Assembly (NCBI RefSeq): GCF_003217775.1
Contig: NZ_QJVJ01000001.1
Location: 620,001 to 684,000, forward strand
Length of the DNA stretch: 64,000 bases
Direction of reading: 5' to 3'
Source of the DNA: Paenibacillus flagellatus
GTDB taxonomy: Bacteria > Bacillota > Bacilli > Paenibacillales > NBRC-103111
A model generated the notes under the pieces. The model worked only from the letters and a program-made list of their open reading frames with translations, had not been told where the DNA came from and ran no database searches. The position numbers and the translations under genes are program-made. This document shows positions 44,431 through 52,615 of the stretch, piece after piece. The stretch's first letter is position 1. Each line of letters begins with the position of its first letter.

Positions 44431-44522
44431 ACCGTCATCATAAGGCATTGCCGTCGACAGGGTAAATGAACGGTCCTTCCGGACTTGCAACTTCCTTTCG
44501 TTTTTCTGAGAAAAGTATCAGC
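44431..44522 (-). promoter_or_regulatory. Conserved upstream block of C1 (shared with C2)
   Basis: Blocks in the same order occur upstream of both binding-protein genes: CTGA.AAAA..ATCAG, a stretch around AGAAAAACG, TTGCA, and GCCTTATGATGACGGTA is replaced here by TGCCTTATGATGACGGTA. Upstream regions outside this block do not match. It probably holds promoter and activator sites for the neighbouring AraC regulator. In C1 the first CTGA unit (44506-44524) is kept and the second is degenerate. Confidence 0.65.
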
Positions 44523-44737
44523 TTCCGCAAAAACGCCCATCCGATTTCGCCGCCCCCGTATAGGATAAGGAAAACGCCCTTTTCGGGAAAGAATCGGATT
44601 TTTCGATGATCTCCTGATTTATCGCGATTCGGACGAATCGTGAAGCAGTGAAAAATACGATGATACCCGAATGCGTCCGCATTATGGTTTAATAGGGATA
44701 ATGGAGTTTGCCGGAACTAATCCCGAGGTGAGCAACG

Positions 44738-46978
44738 ATGCCGGAAGAGAAATCCCCCTCGTCGGGCGCGTCGGCCGGATTCCGATTCAAGGAATACACG
44801 TCGTCGCTGTTCGTTCGATTATTGTTCAGTTTTTTGATCGTGATCGCCTTGCTGGTTTCGTTCATTTTATATTCCGTCGTGTTTTACAGAGGGAGCGTCA
44901 AGGACGAGATCATAAAGTACAACACGCTCAACCTGCAAAAGACGACGGAAAATTACGAAAACCTGATCGCCACGATCCGCAGCTCGGTACTGACCTTTTC
45001 CTTGGAGCTGCAGGAAGATCCCGGACAAAGGGTCAATTATTTGAATGCGATCTCAACGATGCAGAAGCTGCAGCTCGTGTTGTCCAACCGGTCGTTATAC
45101 TTGGATAACATCGTTCTCCTGTATGAAAAGACCGGCTTCGCTTTGGAAAAAAGCCGCGGAGCCGACATCGACGTCATGTTCGAACGGTATTACAACAGTC
45201 CCGATTACGATCCGGCTTTCTGGAACCGCCAATTCGGCGAGCCGTTCAAGTTCCGGGTGCTGCCCGCCTCTCTTTTCGCGGAGTCGGATGCGAAGAACCG
45301 TTCGGACGAGCGGACGCTGCTGCCGATTATCGTCAAGAACGAGCAGCTTTCGAACTTTTATATGATTGCCATGGCGGACGCGGATTCGATTTACGCCGAG
45401 CTGCATCGGTCGAACAGCGGGAACTTTTATATATTGGACGAAAGCAATCGGCCCTTATATGCTTCCCCCCGCTCCGGTCCGAGCTCCTTTCCTCCGTTCG
45501 CCGAACCGTCCGGGTATGTCGTCAAGGATAACGTCTACTACTTCTATATGAAAGGCGCGAACGGCCTGACGTATCTGAACGTCGTTCCGGATACGACCAT
45601 TTCGAGCCAGGTCCGCTGGAATTTCTCGTTCGTGCTGCTGCTCGTCTTGACCGTCGCCATTAGCGTGGCCGCTTCTTTCCTGCTGAGCGCGCGCCTCAAT
45701 TCGCCCGTGAAGCGGATTATCGAGGCGATCCAGAGGTGGAACGCCCCCATGCCGTGGGACAGCGGCGGAATCAAGGAATTCGATGTGATCCACGACAAAA
45801 TCAGCGACATTTTGAAGTCGAGCCGGGATATCCGCCAGGACATATCCGACAAAGAGTCGCTGCTGCGGTATTACGCGTATTCCAACGCGTTGAAGAACAT
45901 CCGGCACGATCAAGGGGGCGGCACGTCCTGGCTCCCGGCGGATCGTCCCTTCGTGCTGCTGCTGTTTCGGGTCGAGTACAAGCCGATGCTGCGTCAGGTC
46001 GAGGTGGAGGAGGATCGCGCCACCTCGTTCATCCGGGAATATATCGGCCGGATTATCGCGCAATCGTATGCCGACTCCTTGACCTTCCAGATGGAGAAGG
46101 ATCAAATCTTGTCGATCGTCTTCACGGAGCCCGACGATCCGGGCGTCGGCCGCACGCTGGAGCAAATTCGCCGCATGCTCGATGCGGAGCGGGAGTATTG
46201 CTTCCTGACGATAGCGGCATCGGGCGGCACGGACGATTGGAACGAAGCTTACGAGATCGGGCTCGAGAAGCTCAAGCGAAGAACGTTCAACGACGAGACG
46301 CAGCTTATAGCGGAGACTGTGGAGCAAGACGAGGAACTGCTCCTCTCCCCGTCCCAGGAAGCGGAATTGGACGCCAACCTGTACGGCGGGAACGACGCTT
46401 TCGTGCTCCAGCTGGTCCGACGGGTGCTCGGCAAAATGAAGAAGCGCGATCAAAGCGCGCAAGGCGTCCTGCAATTCGCCGAATCGATCATACTTCGCAC
46501 GCAGAAAAGCTTGCAGCAGCGCCATCTCGATCCGGCGCCCGCGCGACATGCGCTCGCCGAATTGCCGAAATGCCACACCTACGAGCAGCTGGACGCGCTG
46601 CTGGCGTCGATGATCCGGCACGCGTCGCTTCTCGTCCGGGAGGTCAAAGAGAAGCGCGACCATATCATTCAATTCGTCTACGACTATCTCGAGAACAACT
46701 ACGACAAAGATATTACGCTGGACCTGGTCGCGGACAAGCTGAACATCTCGCGCAGCTACTTGTCCTCGTATTTCAAGGAAAAAACCGGCACGTACTTCGT
46801 CGACTACGTCAATTCCGTCCGGATCGAACAGGCGAAGAAGCTGCTGCTGAAGCCGGATATCCGCATTCAGGACGCCGCGTTGTCCGTCGGCTACCAGAAC
46901 ATCAACTCCTTCAATCGGATGTTCAAGAAATTTACGGGCGTCACGCCCAGCGAATTTCGCAAAGACAAGCTGGTGTAA
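44738..46978 (+). CDS. Membrane-bound AraC-family regulator of importer C
   Basis: The ATG at 44738 follows GAGGTGAGC. The 746-residue product has a first helix at about residues 26-48 (LLFSFLIVIALLVSFILYSV), an extracellular sensor, and a second helix (FSFVLLLVLTVAISVAASFL). A cytoplasmic linker follows, with AraC motifs LDLVADKLNISRSYLSSYFK and IQDAALSVGYQNINSFNRMF. It lies between the two paralogous binding-protein genes, divergent from C1 and convergent with C2. It is the likely activator of both. Its paralogue is at 36311-38512. Confidence 0.93.
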   Translation: MPEEKSPSSGASAGFRFKEYTSSLFVRLLFSFLIVIALLVSFILYSVVFYRGSVKDEIIKYNTLNLQKTTENYENLIATIRSSVLTFSLELQEDPGQRVNYLNAISTMQKLQLVLSNRSLYLDNIVLLYEKTGFALEKSRGADIDVMFERYYNSPDYDPAFWNRQFGEPFKFRVLPASLFAESDAKNRSDERTLLPIIVKNEQLSNFYMIAMADADSIYAELHRSNSGNFYILDESNRPLYASPRSGPSSFPPFAEPSGYVVKDNVYYFYMKGANGLTYLNVVPDTTISSQVRWNFSFVLLLVLTVAISVAASFLLSARLNSPVKRIIEAIQRWNAPMPWDSGGIKEFDVIHDKISDILKSSRDIRQDISDKESLLRYYAYSNALKNIRHDQGGGTSWLPADRPFVLLLFRVEYKPMLRQVEVEEDRATSFIREYIGRIIAQSYADSLTFQMEKDQILSIVFTEPDDPGVGRTLEQIRRMLDAEREYCFLTIAASGGTDDWNEAYEIGLEKLKRRTFNDETQLIAETVEQDEELLLSPSQEAELDANLYGGNDAFVLQLVRRVLGKMKKRDQSAQGVLQFAESIILRTQKSLQQRHLDPAPARHALAELPKCHTYEQLDALLASMIRHASLLVREVKEKRDHIIQFVYDYLENNYDKDITLDLVADKLNISRSYLSSYFKEKTGTYFVDYVNSVRIEQAKKLLLKPDIRIQDAALSVGYQNINSFNRMFKKFTGVTPSEFRKDKLV

Positions 46979-47006
46979 CCGTGTCGCGGCTATATATGCA
47001 AAGCCG

Positions 47007-47057
47007 AAAAACCTCCGTCGTTCACTCGAAAGAATGATCGACGAAGGTTTTGTTTTT
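47007..47057 (+). terminator. Terminator of the importer C regulator
   Basis: AAAACCT with GTCG pairs with CGAC and AGGTTTT, followed by GTTTTTT on the plus strand. Confidence 0.75.
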
Positions 47058-47119
47058 TACCTGCGCGCTACGGTATCGATTCATCAGCCCGGGTAACAAT
47101 CGACTTCGACTCTTGCCGG

Positions 47120-48658
47120 CTATTTCTTCGCTTTTATTCGATCCAATCCGGTCTGGTAGACGCCGAGAAGCTTCTGCAGACCCATTTTATCCAGCTCGCT
47201 CACGTATGCGTCCCATTGCGACAGCGGCGTTTCTCCCAAAATGAATTTGGTCACGGACGTTTTGTAATATTTTTCGATCTGGTCCTGCAAGGCGGAGATG
47301 GACATGCTCTCTTCCGGCTTCAACGGCGGCAGCACCTCCACGATCGGGAACCGGTATTTCTCCGCTTCCTGATAAGAGTAGCGTTCGTTGTCGTTGCTGA
47401 GCGACATCATCGCCTCGTAATCGAACAGTCCGTACGTTCCGGCCGTCATGATGCCCGCTTCCTTGCGCAAGTCGACGGGCGTTTTGAATTGGGGCAGCAG
47501 TTTGCGTTTGCCGTTTTCGTACGTGTACGTTTCGCCTTCTTTCCCCCAGCTGAGAATGTCCTTCCCCTCTTTGGAATAAGCGAAATCGAGGAAACGCAGC
47601 ACGGCGTCCAATTTTTTGGTCTTGGACGATACGCCGAAGCCGAACACCTCGATGTCGCCCTTCGGCAAGTAAGGCTTGCTGCCTTTTCCGAGAGGAGGCG
47701 GCATGAATTTCAGATGGGCTCCGTTTTTCAGCTCCGCGTTCATCGTTTCGATCTGGCCGATATATTGAACCGTAATGAACGACTTGTTCGTCGTGATGAA
47801 TTGCGTCCACGACTTATAATCCATGGAAAGCCAATCCGGCGGAATGAGACCTTCCTTGTTGAATTTGTACAAATATTCGATCAACGTTTTGAAGCCCGGA
47901 TCGGTCGCGCCGTACTTCATTTTGCCGGTATTCATATCCTCGTGGAACGACGGGTAAATGCCGAACGACGGGGCGAACGTAGACATCGTACCCAAGCCGT
48001 GGCGGAAGACGAACGGGTAGCTGTCCGGGTACAGCTGCTTCAGCTTCTTCGCCGTCTCGTACAATTCGTCCCACGTTTTCGGCTCCTGCAGGTTGTGCTG
48101 CTTGAATATATCGTCGCGGTAAAACCAGACCATCTGGTTGCTGACGCCGGAGCCGTCGTTCAGCAGCTGGAACATTTCCCCGTCCGGCGACGTCATCCGT
48201 TGAGCGACATCCGGTCTGGAGGCGAGAAACGCTTTTACGTTGGGCATTTTGTCCAAATGTTTGGATAAGTCGAGAAAAGCGCCTTGCGGCCCGTACTTCT
48301 GGGCATCGCCGGGGAAGATGGAGAACAGGTCCGGCATATCGCCCGACGCGATCGCAAGCGCCATCGATTCCGGCCCCGTCTGCGTCTCCTGCACCATCGT
48401 GATGTTCGTTTTTTCCTTCACCCATCTCCACACGGCCCAATCCTTTTGCACCGGCCATGCCGACGCCAGCTCCGTCAAGATGCGAAGAGTCGCCGGCTCC
48501 GGCTTCTTGGCCGTTGCCGATGTGCCCGGCGGCGAGTCGGCTTGGGATGCGTCCTGCTGCGGCTCCGTTTTGGCTCCCGCACCGGAGCATCCCGCAAGCA
48601 GCGCCGTTACGAGAACGAGCGCAAGCGCCCCAACCTTTTGTCGCTTCCTTCGGTTCAA
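47120..48658 (-). CDS. Orphan solute-binding lipoprotein C2, duplicate of C1
   Basis: The TTG at 48658 is chosen because AAGGGATGGGG lies just upstream, as in C1; an ATG at 48670 sits directly on that site. The 512-residue product has a lipobox (ALLAGCSG) and then follows C1 closely: AIASGDMPDLFSIFPGDAQK, SNQMVWFYRDDIFKQHNLQE and KFILGETPLSQWDAYVSELD. No permease gene follows it. It may work with the importer C permeases with altered affinity, or act as a sensor partner of the AraC regulator. Confidence 0.92.
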   Translation of the reverse strand: MNRRKRQKVGALALVLVTALLAGCSGAGAKTEPQQDASQADSPPGTSATAKKPEPATLRILTELASAWPVQKDWAVWRWVKEKTNITMVQETQTGPESMALAIASGDMPDLFSIFPGDAQKYGPQGAFLDLSKHLDKMPNVKAFLASRPDVAQRMTSPDGEMFQLLNDGSGVSNQMVWFYRDDIFKQHNLQEPKTWDELYETAKKLKQLYPDSYPFVFRHGLGTMSTFAPSFGIYPSFHEDMNTGKMKYGATDPGFKTLIEYLYKFNKEGLIPPDWLSMDYKSWTQFITTNKSFITVQYIGQIETMNAELKNGAHLKFMPPPLGKGSKPYLPKGDIEVFGFGVSSKTKKLDAVLRFLDFAYSKEGKDILSWGKEGETYTYENGKRKLLPQFKTPVDLRKEAGIMTAGTYGLFDYEAMMSLSNDNERYSYQEAEKYRFPIVEVLPPLKPEESMSISALQDQIEKYYKTSVTKFILGETPLSQWDAYVSELDKMGLQKLLGVYQTGLDRIKAKK

Positions 48659-48756
48659 TGAAATCCCCATCCCTTCGTTTGGATTTGGTTCGAGTCTCCG
48701 AGCAGCTAACGTCCGAAGGCCATGTATCCGCTTACAGTTAGTTCTCGCCTCCTCAT

Positions 48757-48869
48757 ACCGTCATCATAAGGCGTGCAGCGGAATCCGGTAAATAAACGGA
48801 ACCGTTGAACATGCAATTCCTTTCCGTTTTTCTGATAAAACGATCAGGTTCTGAAAAAACGATCAGGTG
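48757..48869 (-). promoter_or_regulatory. Upstream block of C2 with 19-bp tandem repeat
   Basis: The block matches the one upstream of C1. In addition, two copies of a 19-bp unit, CTGATAAAACGATCAGGTT (48832-48850) and CTGAAAAAACGATCAGGTG (48851-48869), lie head to tail with two mismatches. Two direct half-sites about two helical turns apart is the normal layout for AraC-family dimers. Confidence 0.65.
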
Positions 48870-48914
48870 CGGCTCCCCTCTTCCACCTGCCCGCCTCATC
48901 CGCGCGGGCGGCGG

Positions 48915-49126
48915 CATTCGGCGCGAGCCGGGAAGAGAGACTGTATCGCCGAGAGGGGCGAGAGAAAGCAGCGCAGCGTTTACGTGCCTCATTTGAAATC
49001 GCGTCCCTGCCTTCCTCCCATTCCGAGGGACGTGATTTCAACGGGAGGCCGGCGCGCTTTTCTCGCTCCTCGCCTTTCCGCGCTTCCTCTCTTCCCTTCG
49101 CTCCCGAGCGTCGCCGTACGCGCGCT
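48915..49126. repeat. Nested inverted-repeat element, copy 2
   Basis: It shares with copy 1 GCGCGAGCCGGGAAGAGAG (48919-48937), CGCCGAGAGGGGCGAG (48945-48960) and the right part GCTTCCTCTCTTCCC (49080-49094). The inner arm pair keeps pairing although bases differ (GAGAGAA against TTTTCTC). An extra hairpin, TTGAAATCGCGTCCCT (48991-49006) with AGGGACGTGATTTCAA (49024-49039), makes this copy longer. No protein frame is convincing. Confidence 0.7.
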
Positions 49127-49130
49127 CCCC

Positions 49131-49183
49131 CTTTCACAATTTCCCACAATCTTCTCATCTTTTCCCCTCAATCGTCCGGTACA
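49131..49183 (+). promoter_or_regulatory. Candidate response-regulator sites and promoter of the secreted gene before cssRS
   Basis: CACAAT occurs at 49133-49138 and 49143-49148 with a 10-base period (TTCACAATTT, CCCACAATCT), followed by a weaker TCTCATCTTT. A -10-like TACATT is at 49178-49183 with a poor -35. Repeats of this period upstream of a weak promoter fit OmpR-family activation, perhaps by the CssR encoded downstream. Confidence 0.4.
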
Positions 49184-49237
49184 TTGATCGTGTAGGCTCC
49201 CTGGCCTGTCCCCACGATCCGATAGGAGGATGAACGG

Positions 49238-50098
49238 ATGAAACGGTTGAACGGTTGGAAAAAAACGATGCTGCCCGCCGCACTGGCACTCGCCTTGATC
49301 ATACCGGCGGCCGCGTACGCCGCCGAACAGAGCGGCCAAAGCGACGGCTCCGGCTCGGCCCCGAGCGCGGACAGCTCCGCACCCGCACAGCCCGGCGGCA
49401 AAGCCCGCTTCGGCAAAGGGCACGGCGGCTTCGACCATCGCGGACCGGGTGGCTTCGGCGGCGGGACGTTGTCGAAGACGATCGGCGACAAGCAGGTGAA
49501 CCAGCGCAAATATATGGAGCTGCTTGCCGAGAAATACGCCCCGGACACGTTGGCCGATTGGCAAGCCGCCCTCGATCGGCAGGAAGCGCTCGGCGAAGAG
49601 CTGAAGGCGCTGCTGCAGGACCAAGGCGTGCACGACGCGCTCAAGGCGCAAAAGGAAGAGCTGCAGCAGCAATGGAAGACAAAACGGGACGAGCTGAAGC
49701 AGAAGCTCGAGAACGGGGAAATCACGAAGGAGCAGCTGCGCGAGCAAGCGAAGGACGGCTCGTTGCCGTTCGGCCGTGGCATCAAGGGCGGCGTTTGGGA
49801 AGGCGACGCCGCGGAGCTCCAGGATGCGCGGACGCACCGCCAAGAGCTGACGGACGCGATCAAAGCGGATAACGCTGACGGAATCCGCGCCGCACTCGCG
49901 AACGTACTCGGCGACGTGAAGCAGGCGAACGACGCGATCGCCGCCAAAATCGCCGAGCTGAAGCCGAAGGCGACCGGCCAGACGGTGCAGCCGAAAGCTC
50001 CGAAGCAGTCGCAACCCGACGCGCAAGCGCAAAGCCCAGCGAAAACGCAAAGCTGGAAAGCGCAAAAAGCGAACGCTTCCTCCGCAAGCACCGTTTGA
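49238..50098 (+). CDS. Secreted Gly/His-rich coiled-coil protein upstream of cssRS
   Basis: The ATG at 49238 follows AGGAGGATG. The 286-residue product has a signal peptide ending near AYA-AE (residue 28), then a Ser/Gly/His-rich segment (KGHGGFDHRGPGGFGGG). A charged helical region follows (KAQKEELQQQWKTKRDELKQ), with a second helix and a Gln/Lys/Ala-rich tail. No family is recognised. It lies 140 bases before cssR with its own terminator. A periplasm-like chaperone or stress reporter, in the position CpxP or Spy holds relative to CpxR systems, is a speculation from context. Confidence 0.75.
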   Translation: MKRLNGWKKTMLPAALALALIIPAAAYAAEQSGQSDGSGSAPSADSSAPAQPGGKARFGKGHGGFDHRGPGGFGGGTLSKTIGDKQVNQRKYMELLAEKYAPDTLADWQAALDRQEALGEELKALLQDQGVHDALKAQKEELQQQWKTKRDELKQKLENGEITKEQLREQAKDGSLPFGRGIKGGVWEGDAAELQDARTHRQELTDAIKADNADGIRAALANVLGDVKQANDAIAAKIAELKPKATGQTVQPKAPKQSQPDAQAQSPAKTQSWKAQKANASSASTV

Positions 50099-50146
50099 CG
50101 GAAGCGCAGCCTAACAAACCGCCGCCGATGTGCCGGCCGGCTATCC

Positions 50147-50174
50147 GAGAGACGCCCGCGGGCGTCTCTTTTTC
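50147..50174 (+). terminator. Terminator of the secreted gene
   Basis: AGAGACGCCC pairs with GGGCGTCTCT with almost no loop, followed by five T. Confidence 0.85.
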
Positions 50175-50184
50175 GTATGTCGGG

Positions 50185-50193
50185 TGGTATAAT
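50185..50193 (+). promoter_or_regulatory. Extended -10 promoter of cssRS
   Basis: TGGTATAAT at 50185-50193 is a perfect extended -10 element. No strong -35 box is seen. The cssR start is about 40 bases further on. Confidence 0.7.
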
Positions 50194-50238
50194 AGCGATT
50201 GTAGGCAACGTCATGAGAAGGAAGAAGGAGGAGCAGCC

Positions 50239-50919
50239 GTGTCGTATCGCATCCATCTCGTGGAGGACGAAAGCAACTTGAATCAAGTGTTGACCACCTA
50301 CTTGCGCAAGGAAGGCTGGGACGTCCGCAGCTTCCCGAACGGCGAGTCGGCGCGTGCCGCCATCGGCGACCGGCCTCACTTGTGGATACTCGATATCATG
50401 CTGCCGGACGTGGACGGCTTCCAGCTGATCCGCGAAATCAAGCTCGATTCGCCCGCCATCCCGGTCATTTTCATCTCCGCGCGCGACGCCGACCTGGACC
50501 GGGTCATCGGCCTCGAGATGGGCAGCGACGACTACTTGGCCAAGCCGTTCCTGCCCCGCGAGCTCGTCATCCGCACGCGCAAGCTGCTGGAGCGCATTTA
50601 CGCCCTGCCTCCGGTCGGAACGCCGCCGGCAGCGGGCATCTCCGTTCCTCCTTATCGGATCGACGAGACGAGACGGCTCGTGTACCGGAACGACGACGAA
50701 ATCGAGCTGACGTCGAAGGAGTTCGATTTCGTCCTGTTTCTGGCGCAAAACCGCGGGCAAGCGTTCTCCCGAGAGCAAATGCTCAACCGGATCTGGGGCG
50801 AAGATTATTTCGGCACCGACCGCGTCGTCGACGATCTCGTCCGCCGCATCCGCAAAAAACTGCCCGAGCTTCGGCTCGAAACGATATACGGGTACGGGTA
50901 CCGGATGGTGCAGGCGTGA
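50239..50919 (+). CDS. cssR: Response regulator, CssR type
   Basis: A GTG at 50239 follows AAGGAGGAG. The 226-residue OmpR-family protein has a receiver domain (YRIHLVEDESNLNQVLTTYL, phospho-Asp in LWILDIMLPDVDGFQLI, KPF switch lysine) and a winged-helix C-terminus (DYFGTDRVVDDLVRRIRKKL). The wording of VIFISARDADLDRVIGLEMG and the C-terminus follows Bacillus CssR closely. CssRS senses secretion and misfolding stress at the membrane-wall interface and, in Bacillus, activates HtrA-type proteases. An htrA-type gene lies at 62176-63726. The gene overlaps cssS by four bases. Confidence 0.88.
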   Translation: MSYRIHLVEDESNLNQVLTTYLRKEGWDVRSFPNGESARAAIGDRPHLWILDIMLPDVDGFQLIREIKLDSPAIPVIFISARDADLDRVIGLEMGSDDYLAKPFLPRELVIRTRKLLERIYALPPVGTPPAAGISVPPYRIDETRRLVYRNDDEIELTSKEFDFVLFLAQNRGQAFSREQMLNRIWGEDYFGTDRVVDDLVRRIRKKLPELRLETIYGYGYRMVQA

Positions 50920-52307
50920 AAAACAAGCCTTTGTTCGTCCAAATCTGGCTCGTCGTCACGGCCGTTACGACCGGCATCGGCTTGCTGCTGCTGGCGGTCA
51001 TTCCGCTGTTTCTGGGCAATTATTTTACGAGGGAAATTTACAGCACGATCGAGGACGCGCAAAACTCGCTCTTCGCCGGAAGGCAGAAGGACCGGTTCGC
51101 CGACCGGTGGCTCGAAGGCCCGCCCGCGTTCGAGCGCGACCAGGAGCAGCAAAACATCCGCACCGTCCGTCACGTGCTCATGACCGAGGAAGGCAAAATG
51201 ACGCCGAATCTCGCCACGTTCCCGGCCGAATTCCGCCAACGGCTCGTCGCGCAAGCGCGTTCGCAAACGGTGCAGGTGCAGCGCTACGACGCCGGATGGA
51301 GCGACGAAAAAATTTATTACATGATCCGCATGGAGACGTATCGCGGGAGCAAGCTGTACATCGTCTCCTACATGTGGGACGCCCACCGGAACAAGCTGGT
51401 GAAGGAGCTGTCGTCCCGCCTCTTTCTGATTTTGGGCCTCGTGCTGCTGTTCAGCTGGATGCCGGCGCTCTGGCTCGCCAAATATTTGTCGAACCCGCTC
51501 GTCAAGCTGGAACGCTACGTCCGGCATATCGCCGACCGTAGGTGGGACGAACCGCTCGACCTGAGCCGCAAAGACGAAATCGGCCGATTGGCGGCGGCGA
51601 TGGAGCGGACGCGTGCGCAGCTGCTGCGCCAGGACGAGACGCAGCAGTCGCTGCTCCAGCACATTTCCCACGAGCTGAAGACGCCCGTCATGGTCATCCG
51701 CAGCTATGCGCAGTCGATTCAGGACGGCATCTACCCGAAGGGCGATTTGGAGACGTCCGTCGAAGTGATCGATCAAGAGGCGGAGCGTCTCGGCAACCGG
51801 ATTCGGGCGCTGCTCTATTTGACGAAGCTGGACTATTTGTCCGCGCACGAACCGCCCTCCCGCGATACGGTCCGCTTCGACCGGCTCGTCGAGGAGGTCG
51901 TCGACCGGCTGCGGTGGCAGCGTCCGGAGCTCGATTGGAAGCTGCGCCTCGAGCCGCTGTCGATTACGGGAGACCGGGAGCAGTGGACGATCGCGCTGGA
52001 AAATGTACTGGACAACCAAATCCGCTACGCCGCTTCCGTCATAACGGTAACCGTCGAGGACGGGGGACCGGATGGCGGGGCGGGGGCGATTGCGATCGGC
52101 AACGACGGCCCGCCGATCGAGCCGGACATGCTGGGCGAGCTGTTCGGCCGGTTCCGCAAAGGCCGCAAAGGCGAGTTCGGCCTCGGGCTCGCCATCGTCA
52201 AGCGGATCGCCGGACTCCATCAAGCCTCCGTCCGCGCGGCCAACGTACCGGGAGGCGTCGAATTCCGCATCGAATTCGGGCACCCGCACCGGTCCGAGGC
52301 TCGCTAA
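50916..52307 (+). CDS. cssS: Sensor histidine kinase, CssS type
   Basis: A GTG at 50916 overlaps the cssR stop (GTGA), so translation is coupled. The 463-residue product has two membrane helices (LVVTAVTTGIGLLLLAVIPL; LFLILGLVLLFSWMPALWLA) around an extracellular sensor of about 130 residues, a HAMP segment, and the phospho-His motif LLQHISHELKTPVMVIRSYA. The ATPase part has N (ALENVLDNQIRYA) and G boxes (GLGLAIVKRIAGLH). It pairs with cssR; the sensing of misfolded exported protein is known for Bacillus CssS and inferred here. Confidence 0.88.
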   Translation: MKNKPLFVQIWLVVTAVTTGIGLLLLAVIPLFLGNYFTREIYSTIEDAQNSLFAGRQKDRFADRWLEGPPAFERDQEQQNIRTVRHVLMTEEGKMTPNLATFPAEFRQRLVAQARSQTVQVQRYDAGWSDEKIYYMIRMETYRGSKLYIVSYMWDAHRNKLVKELSSRLFLILGLVLLFSWMPALWLAKYLSNPLVKLERYVRHIADRRWDEPLDLSRKDEIGRLAAAMERTRAQLLRQDETQQSLLQHISHELKTPVMVIRSYAQSIQDGIYPKGDLETSVEVIDQEAERLGNRIRALLYLTKLDYLSAHEPPSRDTVRFDRLVEEVVDRLRWQRPELDWKLRLEPLSITGDREQWTIALENVLDNQIRYAASVITVTVEDGGPDGGAGAIAIGNDGPPIEPDMLGELFGRFRKGRKGEFGLGLAIVKRIAGLHQASVRAANVPGGVEFRIEFGHPHRSEAR

Positions 52308-52332
52308 ACCATTTCGCCCGACTAGCCGTACG

Positions 52333-52377
52333 GCGAACAAGCAAATCTCCGGCCCGACGCCCGGCTTGCTTGTTCGC
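52333..52377 (+). terminator. Hairpin after cssS
   Basis: GCGAACAAGCAA and TTGCTTGTTCGC form a perfect 12-bp stem with a GC-rich loop. The T-tract is weak (GTTTCG), so termination may be partial. Confidence 0.5.
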
Positions 52378-52423
52378 GTTTCGCGGATTGCCCAAAGGCT
52401 TGAACACCATTCGCACAATCAGC

Positions 52424-52455
52424 GAAAAAAAAGCCCGAGGACGAATCCGGGGCTC
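52424..52455 (-). terminator. Terminator of the 47-residue gene
   Basis: On the minus strand AGCCCCGGA and TCCTCGGGCT pair with one mismatch, followed by eight T. Confidence 0.75.
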
Positions 52456-52471
52456 CCGATACATGCAGAGG

Positions 52472-52615
52472 TCAAATTTGATTTTCGATCGACGAGCAGT
52501 ATTGTTTGATTTTCGACAGCTCGTTGCGGATCGCTTCATCGGTCGTCATGTTTTGCAGCTTGTTGCAGCTTTCGACGATTTTCTGCGCATGCTCCTTCAC
52601 TTGATGGCTGGCCAT
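52472..52615 (-). CDS. 47-residue conserved-looking small protein
   Basis: The ATG at 52615 has a full AGGAGGTGA site upstream and a terminator follows, so this short frame is likely real. The product starts MASHQVKEHAQKIVESCNKL and ends NELSKIKQYCSSIENQI. It is helical, soluble, and has two cysteines (residues 17 and 40). No family is recognised with certainty. It is monocistronic between cssS and the gene at 52821. Confidence 0.75.
   Translation of the reverse strand: MASHQVKEHAQKIVESCNKLQNMTTDEAIRNELSKIKQYCSSIENQI

Noticed and set aside
48867-49187. Small open frames over repeat copy 2
   Set aside because: They exist only because the inverted repeat is GC-rich and stop-poor; frames are not shared between the two copies.
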